Shown here: positions 15,430 through 23,737 of the stretch, piece by piece
Layout: every line of letters begins with the position of its first letter
Position numbering within the stretch: position 1 is the first letter of the stretch
Source: JADJXV01 sp964527785
GTDB lineage: Bacteria > Bacteroidota > Ignavibacteria > Kapaibacteriales > UBA961
Direction: 5' to 3'
Length of the DNA stretch: 30,455 nt
NCBI GenBank assembly: GCA_964527785.1
Contig: CAZGNO010000046.1
Span: forward strand, 1-30,455
The notes under the pieces: model-generated
Databases searched by the model: none
Told to the model about the DNA's origin: nothing
The model's input: only the letters and a program-made list of their open reading frames with translations
Program-made: the position numbers and the translations under genes

Positions 15430-15626
15430 TGAATTTGCATTGTCCGAAGACAGGTTTCTTTCGGTGATACTATACGAAAAAAGAATACAATTGTACGGAA
15501 TAACTACGAGATGACCAATGAATATGCGAAATGTTAATCACGAAAAGGTCAATATAAGCCGTGAACTTCTCCGCATATTTTGTGCCGAATAAATACCATT
15601 TTCCTCATACTTTAAAGTAATTGACA

Positions 15627-16202
15627 ATGAAAATAGATTACAATGCTCCTGTGATTCTAAGCTACACACTTATCGCTGTTGGAGTTATGGTGCTCAGTAC
15701 GATAACCGGAGGAAGCTCGACCACCGGATTTTTTACTATACATCCCGGTTTGTCGCTGCTTTCGATAAGCACGTATTTCCGACTGTTTTCCCATGTGATA
15801 GGTCATGCAAACTGGGCACATTTGGTCGGAAATTTCTCACTGATATTACTTATCGGGCCGCTTTTGGAAGAGAAATACGGCTCGATGTTTATGCTTTTTA
15901 TGATAATGGTAACGGCATTTGTTACCGGAGTATTGAATGTAATGTTCTTCACTACCGGACTCTACGGAGCCAGCGGCGTGGTGTTTATGCTTATTTTGCT
16001 CAGCTCTCTTTCCAGGGTAAAATCCGGGCATATCCCTCTAACGTTTATTTTGGTCGTAGTATTGTTCATAGGTAAAGAAATAATAGATTCGTTCCGCCCC
16101 GACGGGATTTCACAATTCGCTCATATTGCTGGAGGTATTTGCGGCAGTGTGTTTGGTTTTCTAAAGCGTGAAAAGGAAGTACAAATCCAAACAGAATTGT
16201 AA
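15627..16202 (+). CDS. Rhomboid-family intramembrane serine protease
   Basis: A 191-residue polytopic protein with about six hydrophobic spans. The catalytic pair is visible: Ser116 in YGASGVVFML (family GxSG) and His166 in FAHIAGG on the last span; HANWAHLVGN earlier is the family HxxxxHLxxN motif. Rhomboids cleave membrane proteins within or near the bilayer. TTG at 15621 two codons upstream is a possible alternative start. The SpoU methyltransferase gene follows 4 nt downstream, so the two share an operon. Confidence 0.9.
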   Translation: MKIDYNAPVILSYTLIAVGVMVLSTITGGSSTTGFFTIHPGLSLLSISTYFRLFSHVIGHANWAHLVGNFSLILLIGPLLEEKYGSMFMLFMIMVTAFVTGVLNVMFFTTGLYGASGVVFMLILLSSLSRVKSGHIPLTFILVVVLFIGKEIIDSFRPDGISQFAHIAGGICGSVFGFLKREKEVQIQTEL

Positions 16203-16206
16203 TTCC

Positions 16207-16998
16207 ATGGTTACCATTACTTCACCGGACGATCCGAGAATTGAGCTGTATCGGCATTTGCACGGAACGCCACAAAGCCATACCGATGCAGGGATTCTCA
16301 TAGCAGAAGGAACGAAAACTACGAGTGCACTTCTCAAAAGCAAAATTGAAATTGTATCTATATTTGCAATGCAGGAATTTTATGATGAGTATTCTGAACT
16401 GATTGGAAATAGAAATTTAGCTGAGCATCAGCTTTTTACAGCAGGTAAATCAGTAATGAATGAGATTGTCGGTTTCAGATTGCATGAAGGGATCATGGCA
16501 ATCGGGATTCAGCCGCCCTCGGTACTTATTGAAAAAATTAATTTTCCGGCAGTAGCATTGTGTGGGATAGTCAATTCGGAGAATGTTGGCTCAATTATTC
16601 GGAATTGTGCAGCTTTTGGTGTCCGGTCGGTTATTGTTGATAAAGCGACTAGCAGTCCATATTTACGACGCGCTGTGAGGGTTTCGGTAGGAGCGGTATT
16701 CAGTATGCAAATACTTTTTGTTGATGATATGGTATCTGCGCTTTTGCATTTGCGTATGGAATGCGGGGCAACGATTATCAGCTCTGAAATAACAGATAAT
16801 TCTGTAGATATTGATGAGTTTATATTTCCAAAGAAGTCAGTAATACTATTCGGTAGCGAGGGCAAGGGGATTGATAATGCTATTCTTGCGGAAAGTGATA
16901 CTACTATTTATATTCCAATTCAGCCGGAAGTTAATTCGTTGAATGTTGCTGCTGCGAGTGCAGTTATCCTACGCGAATTATGGAAGTCAATGTCATAA
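16207..16998 (+). CDS. SpoU/TrmH-family RNA 2'-O-methyltransferase
   Basis: A 263-residue SPOUT methyltransferase. An N-terminal L30e-like RNA-binding part (about residues 1-100, with AGILIAEGTKT) precedes the SpoU domain with its three motifs: NSENVGSIIRNCAAFG, ILFGSEGKGI and IPIQPEVNSLNVAAASAVIL, which form the AdoMet-binding trefoil knot. It methylates a ribose 2'-OH of rRNA or tRNA; the exact site cannot be told. ATG 16207 lies 4 nt after the rhomboid stop. Earlier in-frame starts fall inside the rhomboid gene and are less likely. Confidence 0.9.
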   Translation: MVTITSPDDPRIELYRHLHGTPQSHTDAGILIAEGTKTTSALLKSKIEIVSIFAMQEFYDEYSELIGNRNLAEHQLFTAGKSVMNEIVGFRLHEGIMAIGIQPPSVLIEKINFPAVALCGIVNSENVGSIIRNCAAFGVRSVIVDKATSSPYLRRAVRVSVGAVFSMQILFVDDMVSALLHLRMECGATIISSEITDNSVDIDEFIFPKKSVILFGSEGKGIDNAILAESDTTIYIPIQPEVNSLNVAAASAVILRELWKSMS

Positions 16999-17228
16999 CT
17001 GCACATTAAAGTTAATACATTCAATTCCGTAAAAATAGAAATTTAACCGTGAATACCCTGTGCGTCTCTAAATTTGATTTTAAGTCTGTAAATTTGTCAA
17101 ACTGATTCTCAATTTTTATCGTATATTACCGACAAGTAGAGATGGTGTAACATATTCAAAAATTTAAAATAAGAATTTACCACAGACATAACTACCGGAA
17201 TGTTTATAACTATAACTAATAGAAGAAT

Positions 17229-18140
17229 ATGAATCTTGGAATAATTCAGTCGAAAATAATTCCTCTTCCGCCAAGTCGCCCATTGAGTGAACTGGAGCTT
17301 CCTGCTGAAATGAAACTAGATACATTCAAGGAGTTCCGCGATTTTATCTATAATCATAGCGGAATATATTTTAGCGACTCGAAAAAAGAATTGCTTGAAT
17401 CAAGAGTTATAAAACGACTTATCGCTCACCGGTTATATTCTTTTGAGGAATATCTTAAGTTACTCCAATCATCTGCCGGAAGGGTAGAAATCCCGGCTCT
17501 CTATGAATTAATTACGATCAACGAAACCTATTTTTTTCGTACTGAACAGCAGTTTGAAGTATTAGAGCAAGTATTATTACCGGAAATTATTAGAGCACAC
17601 CAAGAGAAGGGCGAAGATAATCCGACAATTAAAATATGGAGTGCGGCTGCTTCGAGTGGCGAAGAAGCATATACGATTGCAATAGTTATCGCCGAGAAAA
17701 TCAAGCCGCTCTATCCAAATGTAAAATTTCAGATAGTTGGGACGGATATTAATAATGCCGTACTTGAAACTGCAAGACGAGGGGTATATAAAGAATACTC
17801 AGTACGAAATGTTTCGCCTGAACTATTAAAAAAATATTTTACGCATGAGGATAATAATTACTATCTGAATCCCGAAATTCGCAGTTCAGTGTCTTTCAAT
17901 AATTTTAATTTATTTGATCAGTCTGCAATGAACTCAATTCGAGATATGGATGTTGTTTTTTGCTGTAATGTTCTGATATATTTTGATGTAGTGTCAAAGA
18001 AAAAAGTAATTGAGAACCTTTACCATTCATTGACTAAAGGCGGGTATTTATTTGTCGGGTATTCAGAATCATTACACGGCTTGTCAAAAGATTTTAAACT
18101 TATCCACTTACATAAGGCAATGGCATACCGTAAGGACTAG
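17229..18140 (+). CDS. cheR: CheR-family protein-glutamate methyltransferase
   Basis: A 303-residue CheR. The N-terminal helical domain (about residues 28-95, FKEFRDFIYNHSGIYFSDSK) precedes the AdoMet-dependent domain: ITINETYFFRTEQQFEVL, KIWSAAASSGEEAYTIAI, IVGTDINNAVLETARRGVY and DVVFCCNVLIYF (usual FCRNVLIYF, with Arg replaced by Cys). CheR methylates glutamates of chemoreceptors. No cheB, receptor or other che gene is in the window, so it is detached from its pathway here. The upstream gap of 230 bases shows no clear promoter match. A role in a non-chemotactic signalling chain cannot be excluded. Confidence 0.9.
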   Translation: MNLGIIQSKIIPLPPSRPLSELELPAEMKLDTFKEFRDFIYNHSGIYFSDSKKELLESRVIKRLIAHRLYSFEEYLKLLQSSAGRVEIPALYELITINETYFFRTEQQFEVLEQVLLPEIIRAHQEKGEDNPTIKIWSAAASSGEEAYTIAIVIAEKIKPLYPNVKFQIVGTDINNAVLETARRGVYKEYSVRNVSPELLKKYFTHEDNNYYLNPEIRSSVSFNNFNLFDQSAMNSIRDMDVVFCCNVLIYFDVVSKKKVIENLYHSLTKGGYLFVGYSESLHGLSKDFKLIHLHKAMAYRKD

Positions 18141-18160
18141 AAATAATCGAATTGTGTGAT

Positions 18161-19357
18161 TCAATCCGTTTGTTTGTGGGATGACAATTCCTTCACAAGC
18201 GGTTTTTTTATGCTTATGGGATACGCAGCTACTAACTCAACAGTTGTACACCCGTTAAAATCTGCAAATCGGGCAATTGAACCGGCAAGAGCGGTATAAT
18301 CCGAGTTAAACTCTTTTTCAATGTATAATGAGTTTATAATTAATCGTTTTGAACGTCGTTCTGCCTTTGCATCAATCCGTCCGATAAAAGTATCTCCTAC
18401 CATAATCGGCAAACAGAAATATCCAAATTTTCTCTTTGGCGCAGGGACATAACACTCAACTTGATAATCAAAATCCCACAATTGCGCAAGCCGTTTACGC
18501 TGAATCACGGCATTGTCAAAGGGCGAAAGTATATGGATGTTTTGGGTCGGTATTAATCCGATTAAAGCAAGATTTGTTTGTGAAGAATAATACTTTTGTT
18601 TACTGCCCTCAATCGTGACAGGTAGAAGTTCGCCATTTTCGGACATTTCTTGAATAGCCCTGAGAACTGCTCTGCGAGAATCTCCACCACGGAGGTAACT
18701 TATCTCTTCTACACTTGCAAAACCATGAGCATTAATGGCTGTGGTAATCAAATGGCGTGAATATTCATCTATTGTCGGCATAGTTCTATTAATTCCCTCC
18801 GGTAAAACGCGGTCGGTTATGTCGTATACTTTTTGGAAATTGATTCTCTGAGAAATCATAAGAGTTCCCTCAAAAAAGAGACGTTCCAAAGCGATTTTTG
18901 CGGGTTTATGCTCCCACCAACCTCCGGTAGTTTTTGTAGAATTTTCGAAATGCCGTGCTTGTAATGCACCTTCTGCTTGAATACGCTCCAATACATATTT
19001 TCTCATTTTCTTATCCAATGCTTGTTCTGCTATTCTTTTTGCTCGATTTCGCTTTGAAATCAATGAATAACGGAAATCTCTCATTGGCAAGTAGGCAGCG
19101 GCATGACTCCAATACTCAAATGCAGATTTATCATCAATCAATTCATTTAAATATGACGGATTGTAATCTGCTTGACGACTCCATAAAACATGATGATGTG
19201 CTCTTTCTACCACAGAAATTGTATCAATCTGAACATAGCCAAGCTGCTCCAGTACTGACAATGTTCCGGCTCTGCCGGAGGGAGCATCGGAAGTAAGTAA
19301 CTGTTGATGATGCAACGCAAGTTGCCGTGCTTCTACGAGCGAAAGGGTTGTTTTCAT
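18161..19357 (-). CDS. Winged-helix DNA glycosylase, YcaQ/AlkX-like
   Basis: A 398-residue protein of the HTH_42 superfamily (YcaQ, AlkZ, AlkX). The N-terminal segment YVQIDTISVVERAHHHVLWSR (split as YVQIDTISVV, then AHHHVLWSR) contains Q43-x-D45, the catalytic QxD/QxQ position of bacterial interstrand-crosslink DNA glycosylases; QxD is the YcaQ/AlkX form. Further conserved stretches are YWSHAAAYLP and the C-terminal ILSPFDNAVIQRKR with LPIMVGDTFIGRIDAKAERR. The enzyme would unhook N-alkyl purine crosslinks in DNA. It starts 10 nt downstream... its stop and start face the GT9 gene on the same strand, which ends 9 nt before this gene begins, so both may be one transcript. Confidence 0.85.
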   Translation of the reverse strand: MKTTLSLVEARQLALHHQQLLTSDAPSGRAGTLSVLEQLGYVQIDTISVVERAHHHVLWSRQADYNPSYLNELIDDKSAFEYWSHAAAYLPMRDFRYSLISKRNRAKRIAEQALDKKMRKYVLERIQAEGALQARHFENSTKTTGGWWEHKPAKIALERLFFEGTLMISQRINFQKVYDITDRVLPEGINRTMPTIDEYSRHLITTAINAHGFASVEEISYLRGGDSRRAVLRAIQEMSENGELLPVTIEGSKQKYYSSQTNLALIGLIPTQNIHILSPFDNAVIQRKRLAQLWDFDYQVECYVPAPKRKFGYFCLPIMVGDTFIGRIDAKAERRSKRLIINSLYIEKEFNSDYTALAGSIARFADFNGCTTVELVAAYPISIKKPLVKELSSHKQTD

Positions 19358-19366
19358 AATAGCTAA

Positions 19367-20365
19367 TCAAAAAAAGGAAAGACAAGCGTCAACGACTGAC
19401 TCTACAGTTATTAAACTCATATCATCTTTCTGTTCATTTGTATCCGGTGGGGAAAGAACCTGTGAATTGTCGGAATATGGTCCCCAACGTTTCGCACTTA
19501 TTGCCGCTGTACGGGGATATAGCCCTACAACCGGAATGCCGAGTGCCGCTGCAATATGCAAAACTCCTGTAGAATTTGCTACAAGGAGCGATGAACTGTC
19601 AAGTAACGCAATCATTTCCCCAAGTTCTAATTTCCCGCAAAGATTAAGGGCAGAAGGGCAAAACTGATGAACTCTACTGCACAGTTCTTTTTCGGTCTCT
19701 ATACCGGTGATGATAATTGGAATGTTCAAGAGTGCTGTAAGCAGTGCTGCAAGTTTTCCAAAATTGTCAGGTTGCCAATCGCGCGCAGAGCCACCACTAC
19801 CCGGATGGATAACTACGAAGTTTTGATTCGCTGAAATTCCATTAGACTGTAAAAGTATTTCAACATTTTTCCTACTTCCTGGCATAATTACAGGACGCAC
19901 CAAAATAGTTTCGACAGATTCCCCTAATGCGCTTTCTACCAGCCGAGTGTTATATTCCACCTCATGAAATTCTGCAGTTTTGCGATGGTCAAATTGTTTG
20001 TGATTTATCAAAAAACTATACCAGCGGTATCCGGAGCCAACCCGCAAAGGAATTCCTGCCCAAAATGCTGCAAAATATTCTTCAAACAGTGGACGGGGAA
20101 AGAAAATTACATCATAATTTCCCGAGCGAATAAGTGCCGATGCTCCGCCAATAGTTTTATCTGCGAAAAGAGCGCAGTCAATAGCAGGAGAATTATAGAG
20201 CAAAGGTGCGCAATATGAACGGGCAATAAGTGTGATTCCTGCGTTCGGGCATACAGACTTGAGAGCTGCACACAGTGGAAGAGTCAGCACCATATCCCCC
20301 AAACGGTCAGTTCGAACAACTGCGATACGTCGTGCGTTAATGAGTATGTTTCGGGATGAGGTCAT
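19367..20365 (-). CDS. Glycosyltransferase family 9 (heptosyltransferase-like)
   Basis: A 332-residue GT-B fold enzyme of family 9. N-terminal RRIAVVRTDRLGDMVLTLPL is the acceptor-domain signature of heptosyltransferases, and the C-terminal domain shows VVIHPGSGGSARDWQP and VANSTGVLHIAAALGIPVVGLY, the family donor-binding motifs. Such enzymes add heptose or another sugar to lipopolysaccharide core on the inner face of the cytoplasmic membrane. ATG 20365 (MTSSRN) is chosen because the longer frame begins in the preceding terminator hairpin. It runs toward the YcaQ-like gene with a 9-nt gap. Sugar specificity is not readable. Confidence 0.88.
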   Translation of the reverse strand: MTSSRNILINARRIAVVRTDRLGDMVLTLPLCAALKSVCPNAGITLIARSYCAPLLYNSPAIDCALFADKTIGGASALIRSGNYDVIFFPRPLFEEYFAAFWAGIPLRVGSGYRWYSFLINHKQFDHRKTAEFHEVEYNTRLVESALGESVETILVRPVIMPGSRKNVEILLQSNGISANQNFVVIHPGSGGSARDWQPDNFGKLAALLTALLNIPIIITGIETEKELCSRVHQFCPSALNLCGKLELGEMIALLDSSSLLVANSTGVLHIAAALGIPVVGLYPRTAAISAKRWGPYSDNSQVLSPPDTNEQKDDMSLITVESVVDACLSFF

Positions 20366-20386
20366 TGTGTAGGAATAGATACAAAT

Positions 20387-20415
20387 AAAAAATGCGAAAC
20401 CTAATTGGTTTCGCA
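20387..20415 (-). terminator. Rho-independent terminator after the small outer-membrane barrel gene
   Basis: On the minus strand, TGCGAAACC, loop AATTA, GGTTTCGCA form a perfect 9-bp stem followed by six T (20392-20387). It lies 30 nt past the stop of the 20445-20963 gene and 22 nt before the GT9 start, so it separates the two transcripts. Confidence 0.8.
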
Positions 20416-20444
20416 CTTAAATCACTTAATAATTGTTCAGGAGA

Positions 20445-20963
20445 CTATTGATTAAAGAACCATTCAATTCCGACTTGCGGAGTTAGCAAACCAATGTCTG
20501 TAGTAGAAACATCACCAAAACCCAAGCTGATAACAGAGAGATGGCCGTAAATACCAACATTTCTTGATGCAAAATACTCTGCACCTGCACCTAAATTAAG
20601 TCCTGTGTTTGTAGTTGACTCCCCTGCACCGGCTGCTTTACCGGAAGAAAGAACAAAAGAACCGAAGAAATATGGTTTCATATCCTTCATACCTGCTAAG
20701 ATTAGTTTTGCATACGGTGCAAATAGAAGGAGATTTCCTGATCTACTGTTTCCGTCTGCGCTTACGCTCGTTAGTGCCAAACCTACACCGGCACCGATGT
20801 GGAAACCGGGATTAATCGCATACGCAACATGACCTCCGAGCGAATTCCCAGCTGTAAGTCCTATACCCCATTGTCCGTCAGGCGTTTGAGCGTTTGCATT
20901 GCCAAAACATAGAGCGGCTACTAAAGCCACACAAAAACACTTTACCATTGTTGAAATTTTCAT
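20445..20963 (-). CDS. Small outer-membrane beta-barrel protein
   Basis: A 172-residue exported protein. The signal peptide (MKISTMVKCFCVALVAALCF then GNANA|Q) is clear. The mature part has alternating hydrophobic/glycine strands (GIGLTAGNSLGGHVAYAI, FHIGAGVGLAL, GLNLGAGAEYF) and ends in WFFNQ, an aromatic-containing terminal strand, all typical of eight-strand OmpA/OprF-like barrels. ATG 20963 is preferred over 20975 because GGGGA sits just before it. A possible -7 box, TAACTTTG, lies at 21033-21026. It has its own terminator. Function beyond outer-membrane location is unknown. Confidence 0.75.
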   Translation of the reverse strand: MKISTMVKCFCVALVAALCFGNANAQTPDGQWGIGLTAGNSLGGHVAYAINPGFHIGAGVGLALTSVSADGNSRSGNLLLFAPYAKLILAGMKDMKPYFFGSFVLSSGKAAGAGESTTNTGLNLGAGAEYFASRNVGIYGHLSVISLGFGDVSTTDIGLLTPQVGIEWFFNQ

Positions 20964-21025
20964 ACCATTCCCCATAAAAATGAAAAATAACAGTTACGTA
21001 CAGCGCGAAATTACAGAGTAACAGT

Positions 21026-21033
21026 CAAAGTTA
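21026..21033 (-). promoter_or_regulatory. Candidate -7 box for the barrel gene
   Basis: TAACTTTG on the minus strand matches TAnnTTTG and would start transcription about 55 nt before the 20963 ATG. No convincing TTTG at -33 is seen, so this is a weak call. Confidence 0.3.
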
Positions 21034-21145
21034 CAACTCATATTTTTATTGTGTAAAAAATTGGGGATATTTTAACTATATCTCGTACAATATAACTCAG
21101 CCCTATCTATATTTCAGTACAAAAGATACAGTTGTTTGTGTGGTA

Positions 21146-21505
21146 TTATTTCCCTATTATTCTTTTACGGTGTTGTGACCCCCATGTATGCAATTCTTTG
21201 ATCACATTTTGCAAAGTATGACCATATTCGGTCATAGAATATTCTACAACCACCGGAACAGAATCATAAACCGTGCGCTTGACAAGCTGATTAGTTTCTA
21301 ATTCTCTCAATTCTTTTGAAAGCATCTTATCTGTAATTTTCGGAATCTCCTTAGCCATTTCGGAAAACCGTTTATTGCCGAATGAAAGCGAAATGATAAT
21401 CGGCAACTTCCACTTGCCGCTTAGTATTTCCAAAGCATCTCGTACCGGCAGAATCATTTTTAAACACTCACCCGGGTTGTGTTCACCACAATCTTCTTTC
21501 TTCAT
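21146..21505 (-). CDS. HxlR-family transcriptional regulator
   Basis: A 119-residue winged-helix regulator. The family core is plain: ALEILSGKWKLPIIISLSFG, KRFSEMAKEIPKITDKMLSK, ELRELETNQLVKRTVYD and VEYSMTEYGHTL. HxlR proteins (HypR, YodB, QorR) are dimers that often sense quinones, aldehydes or disulfide stress through an N-terminal cysteine; here C6 and C14 flank the family position (DCGEHNPGEC). The gene is divergent from a QorB-like reductase gene, with a two-site operator palindrome between (21536-21579), the normal arrangement of an autoregulated repressor. A third similar site lies before the FrnE-like gene. Confidence 0.92.
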   Translation of the reverse strand: MKKEDCGEHNPGECLKMILPVRDALEILSGKWKLPIIISLSFGNKRFSEMAKEIPKITDKMLSKELRELETNQLVKRTVYDSVPVVVEYSMTEYGHTLQNVIKELHTWGSQHRKRIIGK

Positions 21506-21535
21506 TTTAAGCCCATAATATAATTAGTTTGCGCC

Positions 21536-21579
21536 TAGCACTATACCAAAGTATAGTACTATACTTTGGTATAGTGCTA
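21536..21579. promoter_or_regulatory. 44-bp palindrome: two abutting HxlR operators
   Basis: A perfect palindrome of 44 bp centred between 21557 and 21558. Each half is itself a dyad: ACTATACCAAAGTATAGT (21540-21557) and ACTATACTTTGGTATAGT (21558-21575), that is ACTATAC-N4-GTATAGT twice, without spacer. Two abutting 18-bp sites fit cooperative binding of two dimers about 1.7 helical turns apart. Position, 31 nt before the HxlR start and just upstream of the QorB-side promoter candidate, supports control in both directions. Confidence 0.8.
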
Positions 21580-21582
21580 ACT

Positions 21583-21609
21583 TTTGTATAGCAAAAATAC
21601 ATAGTTTTG
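21583..21609 (+). promoter_or_regulatory. Candidate promoter of the QorB-like operon
   Basis: TTTG (21583-21586) and TAGTTTTG (21602-21609) match the Bacteroidota elements, but the 15-nt spacing is shorter than the usual about 19-20. It abuts the double operator, and transcription would begin about 33 nt before the 21649 ATG. A further GTATAG half-site lies at 21586-21591. Confidence 0.4.
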
Positions 21610-21648
21610 TATTGCAAACAAAATTTATTTACAGATGCGAGAAAAGTT

Positions 21649-22518
21649 ATGATATTAGTAACAGGTTCAACAGGGCAGTTTGGGAATGCAGCAATTGATT
21701 TCCTTTCAAAAAAAATGCCCGTAAATCACATTGCGGCACTGGCTAGAGATGAAAACAAAGCTGCCGTCCTAAAGGCAAAAGGTATTGATGTACGAATTGG
21801 TGATTACACAGACTATAACTCTTTGGTTAGTGCTTTCAATGGGGTTGATAAACTACTACTTGTTTCTTCAAGCGATATGCAGGACAGAGGCACTCATCAT
21901 ATTGCAGCAATTGATGCAGCAAAAGAAGCAGGAGTAAAACATATAGTCTATACCAGTGCCTGTATGAAGGATATGCATAATTCAGCCATATCGTTTATAT
22001 CCGAAAGCCATGCCAGAACAGTCAAGCATATCAAGAATTCAGGGCTTACCTATACGCTTTTGAACAACAATCTCTATGCAGATGTATTACCAATGTTTAT
22101 CGGTGAGAAGGTATTGGAAACAGGAATTTTCTATCCCGCAGGAAATGGCAGGGTTCCGTTTGCCACTCGAATGGATATGGCGGAAGCAGCCGCAAATATA
22201 CTCACATCAGAAGGTCACGAAAACCAAGAATACCCGATCTCATCAAACACTTCGGATTCACTCAGCGACATAGCCGAGATACTCAGTGATTTATCTGGCA
22301 AGACGGTATTTTATACAAGCCCGTCAAAAGAAGTGTATGTAGAGCAAGTTGTCAAGGCGGGTGTACCCGAAACGTACGCCGGATTCTTTGCTGCATTTGC
22401 AGAGGCAATCAAACAAAATGAGTTTGATATTCCCGACCCAACGTTAGAACGATTACTAGGCAGAAAACCTACTTCTCTAAAAGAATACTTACAATCATTT
22501 TATTTCACAAATAATTAA
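21649..22518 (+). CDS. NmrA-like NAD(P)H:quinone oxidoreductase, QorB-like
   Basis: A 289-residue atypical short-chain dehydrogenase. The dinucleotide motif TGSTGQFG (G6-x-x-G9-x-x-G12) opens the Rossmann fold; ARDENKAAVLKAKGIDVRIG marks the NADP-side strand, and KHIVYTSA and GRVPFATRMDMAEAAANIL are NmrA/QorB-type landmarks. QorB reduces quinones with NADPH, which fits control by an HxlR regulator of quinone stress. The frame is open to 21607, but the start at 21649 follows the promoter candidate and gives the family N-terminus. The DoxX-like gene begins 7 nt after the stop, one operon. Confidence 0.88.
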   Translation: MILVTGSTGQFGNAAIDFLSKKMPVNHIAALARDENKAAVLKAKGIDVRIGDYTDYNSLVSAFNGVDKLLLVSSSDMQDRGTHHIAAIDAAKEAGVKHIVYTSACMKDMHNSAISFISESHARTVKHIKNSGLTYTLLNNNLYADVLPMFIGEKVLETGIFYPAGNGRVPFATRMDMAEAAANILTSEGHENQEYPISSNTSDSLSDIAEILSDLSGKTVFYTSPSKEVYVEQVVKAGVPETYAGFFAAFAEAIKQNEFDIPDPTLERLLGRKPTSLKEYLQSFYFTNN

Positions 22519-22525
22519 CAACAAA

Positions 22526-22912
22526 ATGAAAACAAATTCGATAATTTACTGGATAACTACCGGTATTCTCGGGCTAGTGATGCTGTTCAGCGGATACAGC
22601 TATCTCACAAATCCTGAATTGGAAATTGCATTTAAAACTTTGGGATTCCTTGATTACTTCAGAGTCGAGTTGGCAATTGCCAAAATCATCGGTGTAGTAG
22701 TGCTGGTAATTCCACAGATTCCCGAAAGAATAAAAGAATGGGCGTATGCAGGATTTGGGATTGCCTTTGTGTCTGCAACTATTGCACACCTCCACAACAA
22801 TGATGCAGCAGCAAAAGTCATCGCACCTCTTATTTTTCTGGTGATTTTGATTTTTTCAAATATTTATATGCACAAAGTAAGCAGTGTGCGATATGACAAC
22901 CGGATATCCTAA
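22526..22912 (+). CDS. DoxX-like membrane protein, second copy
   Basis: A 128-residue four-span membrane protein paralogous to 656-1081: both begin MKTN.IIYW and share LGF.DYFR.E..IAKI.GV and IP.RIKEW/F.YAGF. It sits 7 nt after the QorB-like gene. In other bacteria DoxX-family proteins join thiol and redox stress complexes in the membrane; by context this copy belongs to the HxlR-controlled quinone/thiol module. Its molecular role is unknown. Confidence 0.82.
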   Translation: MKTNSIIYWITTGILGLVMLFSGYSYLTNPELEIAFKTLGFLDYFRVELAIAKIIGVVVLVIPQIPERIKEWAYAGFGIAFVSATIAHLHNNDAAAKVIAPLIFLVILIFSNIYMHKVSSVRYDNRIS

Positions 22913-22940
22913 TTGTGTAATTTAGCAGATAATGATGGTC

Positions 22941-22960
22941 ACTGTACAAAAGTATAGCAC
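22941..22960. promoter_or_regulatory. Third HxlR-type operator, before the FrnE-like gene
   Basis: ACTGTACAAAAGTATAGCAC matches the operator sequence beginning at 21540 at 17 of 20 positions and keeps 12 of 14 arm bases of ACTATAC-N4-GTATAGT. It lies 28 nt upstream of the FrnE-like start, a position where binding would block transcription. It suggests that this gene has its own promoter under the same regulator. Confidence 0.6.
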
Positions 22961-22987
22961 CTATTCAATCAAAATAATAACAATAGT

Positions 22988-23656
22988 ATGAATTCGACTC
23001 AAGATAAAATGACCGTAGAAATTTGGAGTGATGTCATGTGTCCGTTTTGCTATATCGGCAAACGGAAATTTGAAAACGGCTTGTCGCAATTTGCCGGTAA
23101 GGACAATGTTCAAGTAATATGGAAAAGTTTTCAACTTTCTCCCGATATGAAAACCAATCCCGGCAAAAACATCAATCAGTATTTAACTGAGCATAAGGGA
23201 ATCAGTTTACAAGAAGCAAAGCGAATGAACGATAATGTTACCGAGTTGGCTAAAAAAGTTGGTTTGGTGTATAATTTGGATACGGCAATTGTAGCCAATT
23301 CGTTCAATGCCCACCGCTTTTCTCATTTTGCGAAACAGTATGGCAAGCAAGATGAAGCAGAGGAAAGATTATTCTCTGCCTATTTTACCGAAGGGAAAAA
23401 CACAGATGACCTGTCAACCCTTATAGAATTGGGAAAAGAGATTGGTTTAGATGCAGAAACTCTAAAAATTGCACTCAATGAAGATACGTATGCCGATGAG
23501 GTGAAAGCTGATATACGCGAAGCACATCAAATGGGTGTTCGAGGTGTACCGTTCTTTGTATTCGACAGAAAGTATGCTGTATCAGGGGCACAGGACAGCC
23601 AAGTGTTTCTACAAACACTCGAAAAGTCGTTTTCCGAATGGAGAAAAGCAACCTAA
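22988..23656 (+). CDS. DsbA-family oxidoreductase, FrnE-like
   Basis: A 222-residue thioredoxin-fold protein. WSDVMCPFCYIGKRKFE (residues 13-29) carries the C18-P-F-C21 active site, and the C-terminal GVRGVPFFVFDRKYAVSGAQ holds the cis-proline loop (VP) and family signature. No signal peptide is present, so it is cytosolic, like FrnE, which acts as a disulfide isomerase or oxidoreductase in stress. A 33-nt leader with an HxlR-type operator precedes it, placing it in the regulon of the 21146-21505 regulator. A strong shared terminator follows. Confidence 0.92.
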   Translation: MNSTQDKMTVEIWSDVMCPFCYIGKRKFENGLSQFAGKDNVQVIWKSFQLSPDMKTNPGKNINQYLTEHKGISLQEAKRMNDNVTELAKKVGLVYNLDTAIVANSFNAHRFSHFAKQYGKQDEAEERLFSAYFTEGKNTDDLSTLIELGKEIGLDAETLKIALNEDTYADEVKADIREAHQMGVRGVPFFVFDRKYAVSGAQDSQVFLQTLEKSFSEWRKAT

Positions 23657-23737
23657 ACAGATTGAGGTTGGGCAAGGTCAAACAGGTTCAACCGGCAATT
23701 TAAGGTCAGGTCGGTTGTAACAACAGTCTCGACATAG

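Noticed and set aside
15521..15580. ATATGCG / CGCATAT inverted words before the rhomboid gene
   Set aside because: Short arms 40-50 nt apart without further pairing are expected by chance.
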